Of a stretch of DNA of 64,000 nucleotides, positions 1 through 14,300 are shown in pieces. Under the pieces are notes generated by a model. The model was not told where the DNA came from. It made no database searches and saw nothing but the letters and a program-made list of their open reading frames with translations. Each line of letters begins with the position of its first letter. Position 1 is the stretch's first letter. The stretch is from Membranipora membranacea. Lineage: Eukaryota > Bryozoa > Gymnolaemata > Cheilostomatida > Membraniporidae. The stretch is taken from assembly GCA_914767715.1 (NCBI GenBank), contig OU612070.1:7953501-8017500 (forward strand), read 5' to 3'. The position numbers were made by a program, and so were the translations under genes.

Positions 1-739
1 AATCACATACACCAGGTTGTTTTTTGTTGAATGTTTCTTACAACATTTTGTTTCTGTCGTTCAAAGTTTCTATTATAGCATAGTGTTTTTTCTGAATTTG
101 TATCTTTTTCACATCCTAAATTTTTTTTGACATTTCTGTTATGGTTGGCTCAAAGTTTGGATGGTAATGCAATAAACGGAAATATACATAAATTGCTCTC
201 GACTTTGCCAATCAAGGTGCAACATGTTTCCATCAAACTTTGCTTCAAATGTTTGAGTTTTCCGCCTGATCCTGTTTTTATATCGCCGTTAGGTTTTCCA
301 ATGATGGTTATTGCGTAGTTGATGTGGATTGGAAAACAATAATTGGGAATCCCTAAGACCAAAACTGCCATAGTCTCTGATTGGCTTGTTGTAAATGTGA
401 TAGGACACAGGTTTTCCTAAACGTAATATAAATATGCTGGCATATTTTGTTTGCCGGTATACTGTCATTGTTAAGATTATAAATATCATTTGCTGATTCA
501 GGCGATTGATTAAAATATGACACGTTAAAATGGAAAACCAAATCGCTACAGGTATTCCAGACTACCTACTCCGCCGTTTGTGGATTTGTTTGCCTTGCCA
601 AATAGACCACATGAGGTCAACAAGTTATTTTTAATTTGCTTTAATTATAAACTTTTAGAAAACCTCAATAAATAAATAAATAAATGAAACCAGATCGTGA
701 TGAGGTATCATTGCAAAGGAATTATGGTTGATTAAAAAT

Positions 740-990
740 GGTTGATTAAAATCAGATGTCATATCACTTGCCACATCCCGAAGCATGGGCGGCCAAAATT
801 GGTTGCCTTAAGGGCTAGGCCGCAATGTCTCCACCAGTTTGCTCTCAGTTTTCAGGCAGGTTGGAGCACACCTGGGGGCCAACCAAACCCCAGTAGTCGA
901 TGGACTACAGTGGGATTCGAACCCTCAACCTTCATCACTTCCGTGATGAAGGACCGGCGCTCTAACCAACTGAGCCACCTGTTACTAAGC
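740..990 (-). mobile_element. tRNA-derived SINE-like unit
   Basis: Read on the minus strand, 981 to 911 contains a tRNA-like head. An A-box-like TGGCTCAGTTGG leads into TTAGAGC and, about 50 nt later, a B-box GGTTCGAATCC. The T-arm stem is mostly intact but the anticodon arm is poor and the variable region is long, so it is not a working tRNA. The anticodon/variable region contains a small palindrome (CTTCATCACTTCCGTGATGAAG on the plus strand). Body sequence continues leftward to about 740. A second unit with a similar head is at 63640-63780. Confidence 0.6.
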
Positions 991-2146
991 TAAGTTAGTC
1001 CTAAGTCACAATCAATTTTGGAATTTCAAATAACTCAGTGAGATGATTTAAACCTAGTCAATAACTTTACGTTATATTATTCATTTAAAACATTTAAATT
1101 TGAGAAGAAGCGTTGCTTGGCAGAACAGTTTAGTAATAAACTATCACTTAACTAATTAATACCGACTAAAAGGGCTAAACTTAGTCCTGCTAGGTGTTTA
1201 TTTCCGGTTTTCTGACTTATTGTTAAAATAATATTTATTTCTAAGCCATATCAGTTAACTCTTTTTCTATTTGAAAAAGAAGCCACCAGAAATAGAATCC
1301 TTTTCACAGGTTACTAAGCCCGAGCATGAACTGCACATAATCCTAGTCAGCCCAGTATGTCTACCGGCCTTTGTTGAGACTGAATTGACTGATTTGAAGC
1401 CACAGCATTAGAGGACATGAAGAATAAAAATGGTTTATCCTGTTCTGGGAGCCCCATGTCTCATACCCAACCGTTTATTGTGCTGATTATTTCCAGAAAC
1501 TGTCGGCAACTTGATGTCTATCACAGTGGGAATCAACTGTTTACTGGAAAAAGCCTAGATTCTGAAGGGAAAACTATCAATATTATAAGGAAATAATAGT
1601 GTTTAATAATGTTCTACAGCCGTAAAAGCTGAAAAATATATGACTGATATAAGAATGACACACATCAATTCTCCAATCCTGTACTCCAAGATCCACACGA
1701 GGAGTTCAAACTTTTAACACCTCAGCTCTGATTGCCGACTCAATATCTAGTCTCCCTCTCATTGGTCACTGTAATGATGAAAGTATTGCATACGGTGATC
1801 ATGCAACAGCAGTTTAAATTGTGACTTGATAATTGGTTTATCTTGCACATTGCTTACATCTTGAATATCAACTTATAAACTGGTGCAGATTACAAAATAG
1901 TAAATACACATTTGGAATATTGGATTTCCAACTTCCCCGAAGCATACTTAAAAAACATTATTGGAGAATAAACTGAAATTGGGAAAAAAATTCTCTATTG
2001 TTTCAAAAAGTACATTCCCAATAGAAAGACAAAGGGTCAATAAAAAAATTCAATAGACAGTAGACAGACTCGTATTTCACTGTATCTCATTTTTTTTATA
2101 TGATTAATAATAGTATCACCAATACACGGAGAATAATCTACATCTA

Positions 2147-2311
2147 CTGAAATTTTCGCAATGAAATTATAAACATTGAAACGCATTATAGTTTGGCACC
2201 TAGTAACACCAACCAACCTAATATTATTATTCTCCGTAGTTGGTGTTACTAGTTGCCAAACTATAATGCGTGTCAATGTTTAAAAGTTCCTTGCGAAAAT
2301 TTTATGTTCAG
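2147..2311. repeat. 165-bp near-palindromic hairpin element
   Basis: Left arm (about 2147-2215) and right arm (about 2238-2311) are inverted copies. They match almost perfectly over the inner portion (GCATTATAGTTTGGCA and its complement) and well in the outer portion (AAATTTTCGCAA and complement). The loop is short and AT-rich. The structure is typical of a foldback MITE. No coding content. Confidence 0.75.
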
Positions 2312-2683
2312 CCTTTCAGTTGCCTGTAAAATCTAAGTTAGGATAAATGGTTGTCGAGCTTTTTCCCTGGATCAGTTTTATTATTGATTTGGCTTGAGAT
2401 TATAGACAAGCACTGATATCTCAGTAATTAAATTTGAGAACTTTGGCTGAATTGTCTGATGCACAACAACTACTTTTTTCCAAAAATCTTATTACTTCTG
2501 ACAATTATGACATTTGTATTACGAGCTTGCTATTTTGCTTGGTTTCCTGGATTCCTGCAGATCTCAACGATCCATGCAAAGGTCATATGGAATTATGGCT
2601 GCTGTGGTTATCATGATACACGTAAAATATAGACAGAAAAATCTACATAATGTCAAGAATTCCTGACATAACACAATCTGTAG

Positions 2684-3074
2684 ATTAAAGGGCAACCAAG
2701 GTTTCAAACAACTTCTCATTGATGGCCATTGATTAATAGCAGATTGCACCTTCTGCATGGGGAAAAGGACAAAATATAATTCGGATGATTATTCAGCCGG
2801 AATTCTTGTGAAACATTTCTTCCATCAGGTACTCAAACTCAGCTAAAAGAGAATACCACATAGCAGTTTCCTGTTCCTGTTATTACTTAGCCTGTGCTCT
2901 ATAATTATTACAGCAAAGTCTTGGAACCTCCCCTAAACTGAAGTGTTACCCAGCTTAGAGTCAGCAACTAGTTTGAGTTTTGCATCGCGTAATGCACAAA
3001 GCTGATGCTGCCCAGCCAGCACATTATTTGCTACCCATTAATGCATTGCTGCGAAACCTTGGTTGCCCTTTAAT
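2684..3074. mobile_element. MITE bounded by TTAA with perfect terminal inverted repeats
   Basis: The left end (2684-2705) and right end (3053-3074) are exact reverse complements for 22 bp. Inside a TTAA at each edge, the terminal repeat reads AGGGCAACCAAGGTTTC. A TTAA duplication is the mark of piggyBac-type elements, though a TA duplication cannot be excluded because the boundary is ambiguous. The 350-bp interior has no transposase, so the element is non-autonomous. Confidence 0.65.
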
Positions 3075-4519
3075 AGTATACAACCAAGACAAGACAACTC
3101 CAAAGTACAAGAAACTACAAACTGCAATGTTATGAATTATATATATAGTAGTAAAAAATAATTAATCATCTTTTTGTGCCTTTTTATGCTCAAAGCTAAA
3201 CTTACTCTCTGTAGGTTGGAATAATTTTTGTTGTCAAAAATTGAGCAATACAAAATATATGAATCAAATTCATCTCAGTCAGTGGATAGATTTTCAGTGA
3301 AAAGTTGCTCAGTGCTAACATTTGATAAAAAAAATCATCTAGCTGCAATGGGGAAGCTGTGTTAACCATAGAAATACATTTGTTCACCTTCCACCGCAAT
3401 GTCCTGATCAGATGGTGGGTTGTTGCCTGACTCCCAGTTCCACCAAACTTCTCCACCTTATTCGATCACCTGTGAATAGTTTTATGGCAAAAATTTGCAG
3501 CCAAAGACTTTAAACTGGATGAGGCTTCTAGCAAATTTCCACAGGAGGGAGGCCTCCCTTAACATTCCTTCCACAAAAACTGAGGTAGATTTAAAGCTGA
3601 AATTGAAGCAATGTAGAATTTGGCCAATTATATCAGCTTTACCAGTATAATCCCTTCCTAATCCCTACTAATAACTCAATTAGGCCCCTCTCGGCCCTAG
3701 ACAAACTTTAATGGGTCATGTGTATCAGTAATAACTAAGAAGGTTCTTGGTTTTTATATAACCGACCTACTAAAAGAGTTGTAGGGCTGTAGCCTCCTGC
3801 CCCCCCCCCCCCCGCCCGTACATATAAAATCATCCCTGATCATGCACTTGCAGGCGTCAGGGGAGGCACTTTAAGGCAGTGTGAAAGTGACCGCGAGATA
3901 AACGATGGAGTTGCGGGTAACTCCATTAGAAAAATCCATTAGGATTGATAATAACTAATGCACTGACCAGAATACCAACGCATACGCTAATAAATAGCAA
4001 TTTATTAATTTACAAAAATGTCACATAAAGTCCGAACCTAAATTGGTAATTATCATAAGGCAACAATGCAATAATGCCTTAATTTAGTTATACATTTTCT
4101 CATTTATTTCATTCCTCCGTAAAAATTAAATCACTTTTTTATGTCTACGCTGTTTGAGCAACATAAAAAAACTGTTACCCCTTGAGCAAAAAGAATAATA
4201 AGACAGTGCATAATCACACAGTGTCAACACACAAAAAATATGGACGGTGTCGTGGTGAGCATCTAGAATGAGAAAAATAACTGATGGACGGAACAATAAT
4301 AAAAGAAAAACAATAAATACAGCAATCATATCATAAATAAGGTAAATACCACTGACAGCTGTTGCAAACAATGGAAGGAAGGTTAGATATGATTCAAGAA
4401 TTAAAAACGGTCAGTTCAAGTTATGCACCATACTAAAAGGCACATCGGCATAAAATCAGATTTCAGTATGTGTTAATAAGGAATACATATATAAGTGCAG
4501 ACAGTGGGTGTGGCTTGTT

Positions 4520-7500
4520 CTATACTTCATCGAGCTGACAGAGTAGAGCCACGCCTCTGGATACCCAGAAGTCAGCTTTGTGATTGGAGGGAAGCTGTAT
4601 AGCTGTGACATAGTTAGTAGAGAGTCCGGTACTGGACAGAGTTCCTGCTCGGGCTGATGTTCTGTAGAGCGGACAGGCGTACGAGTTACTCTCACTTACT
4701 GTCATCTCCTTATGAGCCTCCAGCGGGCTCTACAAAAATATTAATTATATATTTTCAAGCTCGGTAAAGCACTGCGCTAACTGAGATTCTAGTCTAAGAC
4801 CAAAGACAGCTGTTTGCAAACAGCAGTACAAAGACGAATAACATTTCTAAATTCTGAAATAACACTTTCCTGTAAATACTGGAGAAATCTTTGTGTGATC
4901 AGTAATAACACTGTGAGTTGTTCTGGAAAGGGAAGCTTTAATGGAGCAATAAGCTACCAGATTTGAGTCTATCCTTGGCATTGTCGTGCAGACAAGTATA
5001 AACCAAATTTCTGACTCAGATTAATAATGCACTACTCACAGTTGAAGGTTGAAGTAGAAGCTCAGGTAATCTTGAGAACCTATGGCCGGGTTTAGAATCT
5101 TGGAGACAGCCATCTTCTATAGACCAGCGAGCACCATCCAAATACAAACCAAATATCAGTATCCCATCGCCCTCGTTAACTGGTCCCTGTAAGATCAAAA
5201 GGATATATTATCACAAAGGTTCAGGACAATAAGACATAATAGACTTCCAGAATGTAACATATTAGTTGAAGTCATTCGTTTGAGAACCCTGTGCTGAAAA
5301 ATAAATACAATATATCTTCTACCAATAAGAATTATTTCTGTGCAAGTTTTGACACATAAATTTATTTGACATGCTCTCTGCTTATCACAGACAAGCGATT
5401 TGCTTTGTTAGATGTTACTTGGTAAATTATCATTCGTTTTAGTTAATCAGAATTGTAGTGTACCTGAAAACCAAGCTCAGTGACCTTGAGCTGTAGCTTG
5501 GTATCCTGTAGTTGAGATTCCTTATCTATGGCCGGGTTTGGTTTAACCTTGAACTCAAAGTTGAGACTGTCTATAGAAATTGTGTTCTGTCGGGCGTGAT
5601 TCTGCAGTACGGCTGTGAGAAAACCTAAAATGAGAGTTGAAATGAGATTAAATTCAAATGAGCGAGTTTTTATAATTCCTACAATGTGAAATGGCACAAT
5701 GAAGTTTTCCCTAGCATAGAAGGTTTTCCCTGACATGAAAGGTTTTCTCAGGCTAAAAGACTTTTCTGAGCAAATTGGAAAACTGGAAATCCAAAAATTC
5801 CAATGTCTGATATTTTGATTACAAGTTTAGATAAAGGGTGTCGTTCAAATGTCTGAAGATCATCTAATTTAAATCAGTTGCTGTGAGGTTGCTGTTATTG
5901 TTTATTTTGCATGCTATGAATAAAATATGAGGACGAATAGTGAGGCAATCTACATGAACTGTTTATCCCAAACAATATGTTTCTTTTCACATCCATGGCG
6001 GTAGATCATCAGATACTATTTGGGAATTAAATTATCAATATACTGTTGCCGGATGTTGAGGTGGCAATATGATGGCCCTGACATCCATTTCAAACTTTGA
6101 TGGTGCTTAAATTATTCTTAAATTTAAAACCTAAACCTATTCAATTACATATTAAAATCCTATGAATATGGAAAAAGACGACTGAAGGAGTTGTTTGGCC
6201 CAAACCTTGAGGGAAGAAGAATGAGGATAACCAGTAGCTGCGAGGATGTTCTGATTTATACATGAATGTCTGACTATCCAGTATATGAGACGGCGTCTCC
6301 TTGATCTTACTCTCCTTACCGCTGGCTGCTTGTGTCGCAGAATTGTGATTCTTAAACTCTATCTCTGTATACATCGCAACCTACAATGATAGAACTTGTG
6401 TCATGATATCACCTCAGAGTATGACAGAGTGTATCGTGGACCCTAAATTGCAGATCACAAATTTTCCTGACAATGGGTCACAAGAACCTAGATTTTGACA
6501 AATTGATTTCATTTTAATCTAAGTAAAAGTGTGCTGACATTTTTATCTATCAGGGAGCAGTACAGAGCTAGCATACATGAATTAAAGGCGCAAAAATGAC
6601 CTTGATTGGACAGGTATTTGCGACGTGAAGTTGTTACGGACTTAGCGTGAGTTTGTTACCTGCTGACACCAGCGGGAGAGGAAGTCTACTCTCTGACTCA
6701 GGTCTCTCACCCAGACACCCAGGGGCTTCATAGACTCGTACGCCACTTTCTGTAATAATACAACGCAACCCAGATCAGCACAACTATTTATATATATATA
6801 TATATAAAGCAACAAACACCCTATGGAATGAAAATTGCAAACAAAATCAAAATTGGCAATCATGTTCTTCATAAGGTATTGTAGATTTTTTGAGTTTTAA
6901 AATATCTCAATATATTGGAGACAACATTACAAGAATCCAATTTTAAGACGAAATTAAATTCAGCTATTTTTCTATGACTGAAATTGAGAGTTTAAATTTT
7001 TACAGCATTTTATGCCTTAAGGAAATCTAGTGTTACGTTGATTATCAGGAAAGTGTTATCCAGTAGAGGTTTTGCAACAGCTTCAGTTTTTTTCTTCCGT
7101 GAGAAGAACGATTGCCCGCATTCTTCTGGCAGCATGAGCAATCATGTTTACAAGATTGCTGACTCTGACGTACTTGATGCAAATAAGAAATTCAGTGACT
7201 GGAAAAACCCCAGACCAATCTGGAAGCCAATCTATCAAAATAGTTTCATGACAGTAGTTGGAATACCAGGGACCTATCCAGATATATCCGCATTTATAAT
7301 CAAGGCAATTGTAGTCATGGGATCGGTGAAAGGTTACCATGGCAAGAGGGATCAAATGTATGAGTCATTAGCTATTTATGGCTGATTAGTCGGTTTCCAT
7401 AAGAAAATGTTAAATGCTATGAGTAATATCTAAGAAGAAAATCTTCACAATCTCTGATCTAGAAATCTTTATCCTCATAATTCTCCAATCAACTTCTATA

Positions 7501-10500
7501 CTATAGTCATTTATTTATATATTTTTTGACAATCAGCAATCAAACAAATCACAAAAGAAACTAAGTAAGTTGAATAAACAAACAATTTGAATAGAGAGAA
7601 TCGAAAATCTTACCACCTGCGCACCAAAATAATAAATAAATCTGATATATGTTGTAGTATATGAAAAATACAGGGGGGTCTTTCAATTAGAAACAGCCAA
7701 AATCGCAATCTGATCGCTCACTGCTAGGGGTCTCGCTTTTAGATCGCTCACTCTTTGATGGAGCTATATAGATTCTGAGTGAGCGATCTGAGAACGAATT
7801 TGTCTAATTGAAACACCAAGTGAGCGATAATTTTGAGCAATGTGATAGTGATAATCTGCTTTAGTAAAGCATCACTCTTTCTAATTGAAAGACCCCCCTG
7901 ACTCATATTCACTTTGGCATACCGATGTGCATTCGTTTAAGTTTTTTTTACTTATTCATGGCACAAACCAGGTTCGTTTTGTGCATATGCAACCAATCAC
8001 TTCAGGTTGGTTATCTTTGCACTGAATTTATTCAAATGAGCTTGAGTTCCTAAACTGAGAGGTGACCCTACCCGCTAGTGAAAGAAGTTAGCTTCCGAAG
8101 ACAAAATATAAATAGGTCAATTGATACCCTTTGCAGCACAGTCGCTACAGTGCAGAGCGACTTGTATCTCAGAGACTATCTCTAGGCAGTCCGGTCCAAG
8201 AGAGCAGAAATAAAATACAAGGCCAACAAAGTTTATGGTTTCAAATGTCGACCTGTGCACTTACTTCTATCTTTAGTACTTACCCTCCATATAAGTGGTA
8301 TCTTCTGCTCTAGTATACTCTGATAGATATCTTCTAACTCTTCAGACATGATAATATCACCCTTCACAGCCTGAGAGAGTTTAGTCAGAGATTTAGATAC
8401 GACCTCCAGTAACTTATTCATTCTGTCTACCTCCTGTCTGAGGAAGGTTACCAGAGCTGACTGGTATAACTTCTGGGATAAGTGTTCTACAAACAAACCA
8501 ACAGGGCAAAGTTATACTCATTATCAAAACAGCTCGGTGACATTAAGAACTGATGATTGAAATGAGTACAGCAACCATGTTAGAAATGAGCAGCCAACAT
8601 TATGTAGCATCAGTAGATCTCGAGCCACAATGCTCTGATATATCTGCGTGTTCAATGGTAGCTTATACAATCAATACCGTCTACTCTAAGAGAAAATCAT
8701 ATTTAATTTTGTTTCGAGCCTATGATCCGTTCTGAATTGATGATTGAAATTTCACATATTTTCACGGCTTCACAAAAAAAGTTCACTGTACGGCGTAACG
8801 TAAAAAATCAATTTAGACTCGTCATGTATCAAAGAAAATCAAATTTTACGTTGAACGCAATCTCTAAGTATACATTCCACCTATTTTACAATTTCTTGCA
8901 ATTAATTTGACTCCTCCATCTGCATTGACAAAACAAGCGTTTTCTGCCTCATTTGCTCCCTTAAATGACACAACGTCATCGAATCAAATTTTTGTTCAGG
9001 TATTCATTTTCAGTAGCTCGGCAGCTTTCGAACAGTATATGATATGTTGATATTCGGATGGGTCTTTGACATTACCTTAAAATCATTATCAAGACTACTC
9101 CATAACAATGAAAACTGTGTGTAGATCTATGTACAGAAAGTTTGATACCACGTCATCCATGCAAACGCAGTTCTTGGGCCTTTGTGTGGCTTGCTTCAAG
9201 TGTAGAACTAACTAAAATTTTGACAGGTCTCTGAGATGTGCTTACCTGGCAGGTCGAATGTGTCTCTATTGTTGCTCATACTCTGTGAGGCGGGATCTGC
9301 TCTCATCAGTGATTGGAATGTAAACAATCGCTTAGGGGGTTGGGCTCCGGAGGGCAGCTGAGGGGGGTTCATTATAGCCTGCTCATCCTCCACCTCTTCA
9401 GGGATAGTTCTAAGCATATCACCTGCAGCTTCTAATACCACCTCATCACTCGACTTCACTACCGTCCTGTGAGACAACAAAATATCACAAATGATACTGT
9501 GCTCTGTGGTAGATAGCATTCTATATTCAGATTATTTTCTGAATAATTATCTTCCCATTGTTTTATTCATATAACAAATGATCATAATCATATCATCCGA
9601 TCATATGGGCAATTTTGTTATTGCTTCGTGTTCCATGTGATGGGGAAATATGATAATATTCTGTACAACATTTGGGACTGCTGCTGACATTGCAACTTGG
9701 TGAGTAAGGTCATTATTATGTGTGTCTGATTTTTAAAAATAGAGATCAAGCTACACATATACAGAGCAGTTATTCTTTAACTTAGTCAGTATTTTTTACA
9801 ATATGTAGTGCATGACTCTTAGGCTCTTAGACTCTCAGGGATAGGTCATCTGATCCAGTCCCCTAAGTGTGGGTTTTTTATAATGAGAGTCTGACATATT
9901 ACTTAATGTGCGGATACATGCATGCAATGACTACAGAATGACGGGAATTACCCTGCAGTTAAACTCTGCTTCCTGTTAGATCTGGAATTAAAAGGGGAGA
10001 TGACTGGGTCGTTAACAAACTGGGAATTTGAGATATCTTGGGAGTAAAACAAAAGCATTGTCATTAGGATTTCCGCAAATACTATCACGTCAGAGGAGTG
10101 TCATAAGATGGGGAAATATGGTTCTTCCACAAGAAACTGATATAATGTATTATGGCTGGGAGAGCAGCTCAAATAACAAAATCAGAGCTCTTGGGTAAAC
10201 TTGGTTTCGAAGCAGCATATTGATGGATAGGATTGGCATTATTGGCAATAAGATGGGAAGGTTGGATTTTGTTATGACTTACTTGTTCCTAGAAAACATA
10301 AAATCAAATTTAACAGGGATTAGAGACAAGCCAGGAGTGTCCAAACATCCTGCATGGCAAAGCTATGGGTCTTCGATGCTGTAACTTGTATGAAAGCTCT
10401 CAAAATAAATACTAACAAAATAGCTATCAATGACTATCAGATATTTGTACATATCGCACTTGACATTGACGCAGATTGACTTAAGTATAATGGCTTAGCC

Positions 10501-11390
10501 TTGTCAGGCGGCAAACAAAAAAGTGGCTGCATGTTGAGGCTAAATTATGACGAGTTTAATTGTGGTGTCTATTCAACTCTCATGTGTGCATGTACATAAA
10601 CATATCATCCAAAGTGACGAAGTAAATTAGGCTCCACATCATCAGGATTAAGTGCACATACCCAGCCTTGAGATTGACTGCCAGGTTAGGCTGCACACTG
10701 AGCACAGTGGAGATGATTTTCTGAGCCTGATCCTCCATATAGGTCATCTCAGCATCCGCTGTCATACCAAACAGACTGGGAGAGTCGATCGCCGGCAGCT
10801 GGTCAGCGATGTGTCTCTTCACATCTCCAAATGTGAACTCGTCAGGCAGCGGTGAATATAACTATAAATGAAAATCGTAAACAAATCATTGTCTAATTGC
10901 CTTTTTCCTCATCTTGAATGAATTCTTTTTTCTTGGCTGCTGATCTTGAAAAATAGTGTCAGCAAATGAAAGTTTTGACAAAAAAATTGTAAATAAAAAA
11001 GAGCATTGAAGAATTTGCGATGTTGGCTTTATTAAATACTACCATGTCTGAACCAATCCTAACACTTAACTTTCTTGGTGCTTAAAAATCTTGAAACAGC
11101 TGTATTTGAAACTTTCGTGGTGGGTCATTATAATCAAGCCTTGAGAGCTGAGATACAAAGACTACAGCGTATGTGACTGATATTAAACTCACTCCATCAT
11201 CAGAGTAAAGATAGCCTGGCTTGAGAGCATCTGGAGAGTAGAAGCTATTGAGTAAGGAGTGTAGACATCTTCTATCCCAGTCATCTGTGACACGACCACC
11301 GTATGTTATATCACCGGTTAGGTAGGCTAGAGCCTTCCACGGGACGTCTACGTCACCCTCCGCCAGCATACTCAACTGTAGCATGGCCAC
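4520..11390 (-). CDS. Dynein heavy chain C-terminal domain and stop (exons 78-86)
   Basis: Exons: 11193-11390, 10662-10861, 9246-9466, 8284-8486, 6660-6749, 6206-6380, 5464-5624, 5040-5186, and 4520 to 4705 or 4708. Motifs: [31 protein letters not shown] with [12 protein letters not shown], an acidic/proline-rich insert ([20 protein letters not shown]), [82 protein letters not shown] and the terminal [15 protein letters not shown]. The stop is TAG at 4520-4522. The acceptor of the last exon lacks a clear pyrimidine tract, leaving a one-codon uncertainty. I see no AATAAA close to the stop; a candidate reads on the minus strand near 4105. Confidence 0.95.
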
Positions 11391-14300
11391 CTACAACAAA
11401 ACAAATATTTCACAAATATTTCTCTTGGAGGATGTTATATAGTTGTAGTAGGCACTACAGCCTAGATGAGTATTTAATCAGAATGAGTGATGACTTTTAA
11501 AGCAAATTATCATTATCACTTTTCACTTTTCACTATTCACCATCAAATTTATTGCTCATTCAGAGTCTATATAGTTTCATCAAGTGAATTTGGCCTTGTT
11601 GATTGAAAGACCCTCCAGTATTGCTCATTGCGATTCAAATATTCAAGGGCTTACAACTCCAAAATATCAAGTACAAGTAGGAATCAATAGCAAATCCTTT
11701 GGCATTGTACGCGTTAATAATGAATTTCAGAACATATCACAGGTGAGAAGGACACCCACCTCCAGATCTGAATCGTTAAACTCATAAGGGATATTCCAGC
11801 CCAGAGCTCCATACTTCTTTCTCTCATGGATTACAGAGTTGAACAGACAGAGGCCGTAGAGCAGATTCTTCATAGTGTTGTTACCGGCATTCTGTACATA
11901 AAACTTCTCAAAACTACCACTTTGTATGGAGCGTAGTAAGCTAGACCTCACTCCCTGTGGTGCATCTACCGCCACCTATAGAAAATGTGCGAAATGTAGT
12001 TTAGAAATATGTATGCCTGTATTTATGCTAACAACTTGTAATACGAAGTTTGTAGACACTTGTAGCTCTAAACTGAATTTTGGAACTGTACAGCAACTTT
12101 TATGTGTTTGAGATCAGGTAAGATCCTACTTGGGCTGAGATTCATGGAGCTAGACGCTCATTGAATCATCCGACCAGATGTAATCTAAGGATCATACTTT
12201 TACCTTTACTTTTATCAGTCCTACCTGACACAGGTAACATAATTTGATTGTCTGCACTCTCTAAGACTCTTTTAGAAAGCTTACCTTGATACCAGTCTGT
12301 AGTATGGAGACAGGGAATCCACTCTCAGGTTTACTACTGAGGAACAATCTAAACTGAGGATCTACATCAGACTGAGGCTTACTAAAGTTAGTCACTATAG
12401 TCTTCAGCCTGGGCATCCACGAGGCAGCAAGGTGACAGTTCTGTAAGAATACCCAGCGCCCTACAAAATAAGGAGATCACAATGAAAATCCCCTTTCAAA
12501 CATAATCAAATAACTTTCAAGTACAACTTCTGGACAATCCCCTCAAAAGTTTCCGGACATTATTAATTGTGCGCAATAGACAGTTTTCTGAGCACTGATT
12601 TAGGCCTAAACTTGGAGTTGACTTCTCTCCAGTTTGGCACTTTTAACCCACGCCGCATAGAAAAAACGTGCTGAAAGAGGGTTATCTTGAAAACCGCTCA
12701 TGTTAGGATAAAAATGATTTTTGATTCAGAATCTGCACCATTGAAAACTGATAGGGACATAGTTTAGGAAATAATTTTGATAATTGGATAGTCAATTACA
12801 TCAATTTCTGCCAGTTTTGCGGACAAATTTCACGGAATTTTTCATGAATTTCGTCACTAAAATTAGGATTTATCAACATTCAAGCCTCCAATGATTTGGA
12901 AACCCTGTCTCACAGAGTTTTCAATGGTGCTGATTCTGAATAAAAAATCATTTTTATCCTAACATGAGCGGTTTTCAAGCTAACCCTCTTTCAGCACGTT
13001 TTTCCTATGCGGCATGGGTTAAAAGTACCAAACTGGAGAGAGGAAAACTCTGAAGTAAGGCATAAATCAGAGCTCAGAAAACTGTCTATATAGTCTGAGC
13101 CCCCAAAACTCTTGTCTTCTCGACGGCCTCCTGGTCCCCGGCAGAAGAACATCTCTGATTGATATGAGGGGTTAGAATTTAATGAAACAACATGAGAACG
13201 TTCCTCTGATGTAACCCTCAGCAGAGGGCATAATACTCTGCACTCCTTTTTGGTCTGATTATATCAATGACCAACCCACCTTCCTACAGCTAAATAGAGC
13301 TAGCTTTTAGCATTTAAAAAAAATATTAAAACAGAGGTTGAGCAGACCCAGTGATGTGTTTGCACTATATAAACTTATAATTATATATGCATATATATAT
13401 ATAATATATAATATATATATACTCAATACTATCAGAATTATTTTGACCACCAATAGGTAGTAAGATGAGAACATATACAAAATAATATATTCAAATAAAA
13501 AATCAGGATTATGTGGAGCCCGTACTTTGTCCTGAAGGTTGAAAAAGGGTAGGCAACAAAACTATTATTGTGTAACAAGTTCCAACAATCAGAATTAGAG
13601 AACGATGTATGTTTGATCAAATCAGGTCTAACAAAGATTTTATAGGTAAGTGGGATTACAATAAAATAGTCATGATATGATGTAGTTGGATGGGTACACT
13701 ATATCCATCAATCTATACGTAGTTTTCACAACAGACCTTTTATATTACCATTTTTTTTAGAATTCCATTTGCAGATAGTAAAATGATTTGATTCCCTTAT
13801 AATGGAATTACCGTGAATGAAGTTTTGAATGAGTAGGTACTTATGCAAGCACATATGCACATTGCACATTATGCTGCAAATACGCGGCATGTTGTAGAAA
13901 AATATCTGAATGGAAAAGACTTTTTTTTTTACCTTTGAGTATCTGGGCTTTATTTATGAGTTCTTCTGCTTTAGGTCCTTGTCCTCTACCAAGAGACACC
14001 ATGTCCAAATGAAGGGCGCTACCTCTTACATCCCGAGCAAATTTCAGTATCTGCCCGGTAGGATCCGAGCCTAAAATAATTTCAGGAGTTTGTTAAAGCA
14101 ATTGAATTGCAACTGACGTGTCTTCTCATTGACATCAGGAAGATAACTCCCAAGTCCTCTAGTGTTAGTTGAAGAACATAAAAAATGGAGTCCTTTTTAC
14201 GGGCAATAGGGTTTCACAGAGCCCAGGAGCCTACTATATATGCATAATTGTCCAACAGAACTCAACAAAAACAACATGGTTAGTAAATTTCATCGAGGTT

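Larger units (their letters stand above)
1..4519. other. 3' flank of the dynein gene; no supported gene
   Basis: No exon with recognisable protein content was found on either strand. The region holds a tRNA-type SINE-like unit (about 740-990), a 165-bp hairpin (2147-2311), a MITE with perfect inverted ends (2684-3074) and a homopolymer of 14 C residues at about 3800-3813. The 3' untranslated region of the dynein transcript should occupy the right-hand end. Short open frames here are AT-rich and without family resemblance. Confidence 0.6.

Noticed and set aside
911-981. tRNA gene on the minus strand
   Set aside because: A- and B-boxes are present, but the anticodon arm and variable region do not fold as a working tRNA. 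A SINE head fits better.
7038-7385. Plus-strand open frame of 115 codons in a dynein intron
   Set aside because: No recognisable family, no splice or promoter context, and an overlapping antisense frame of similar length.
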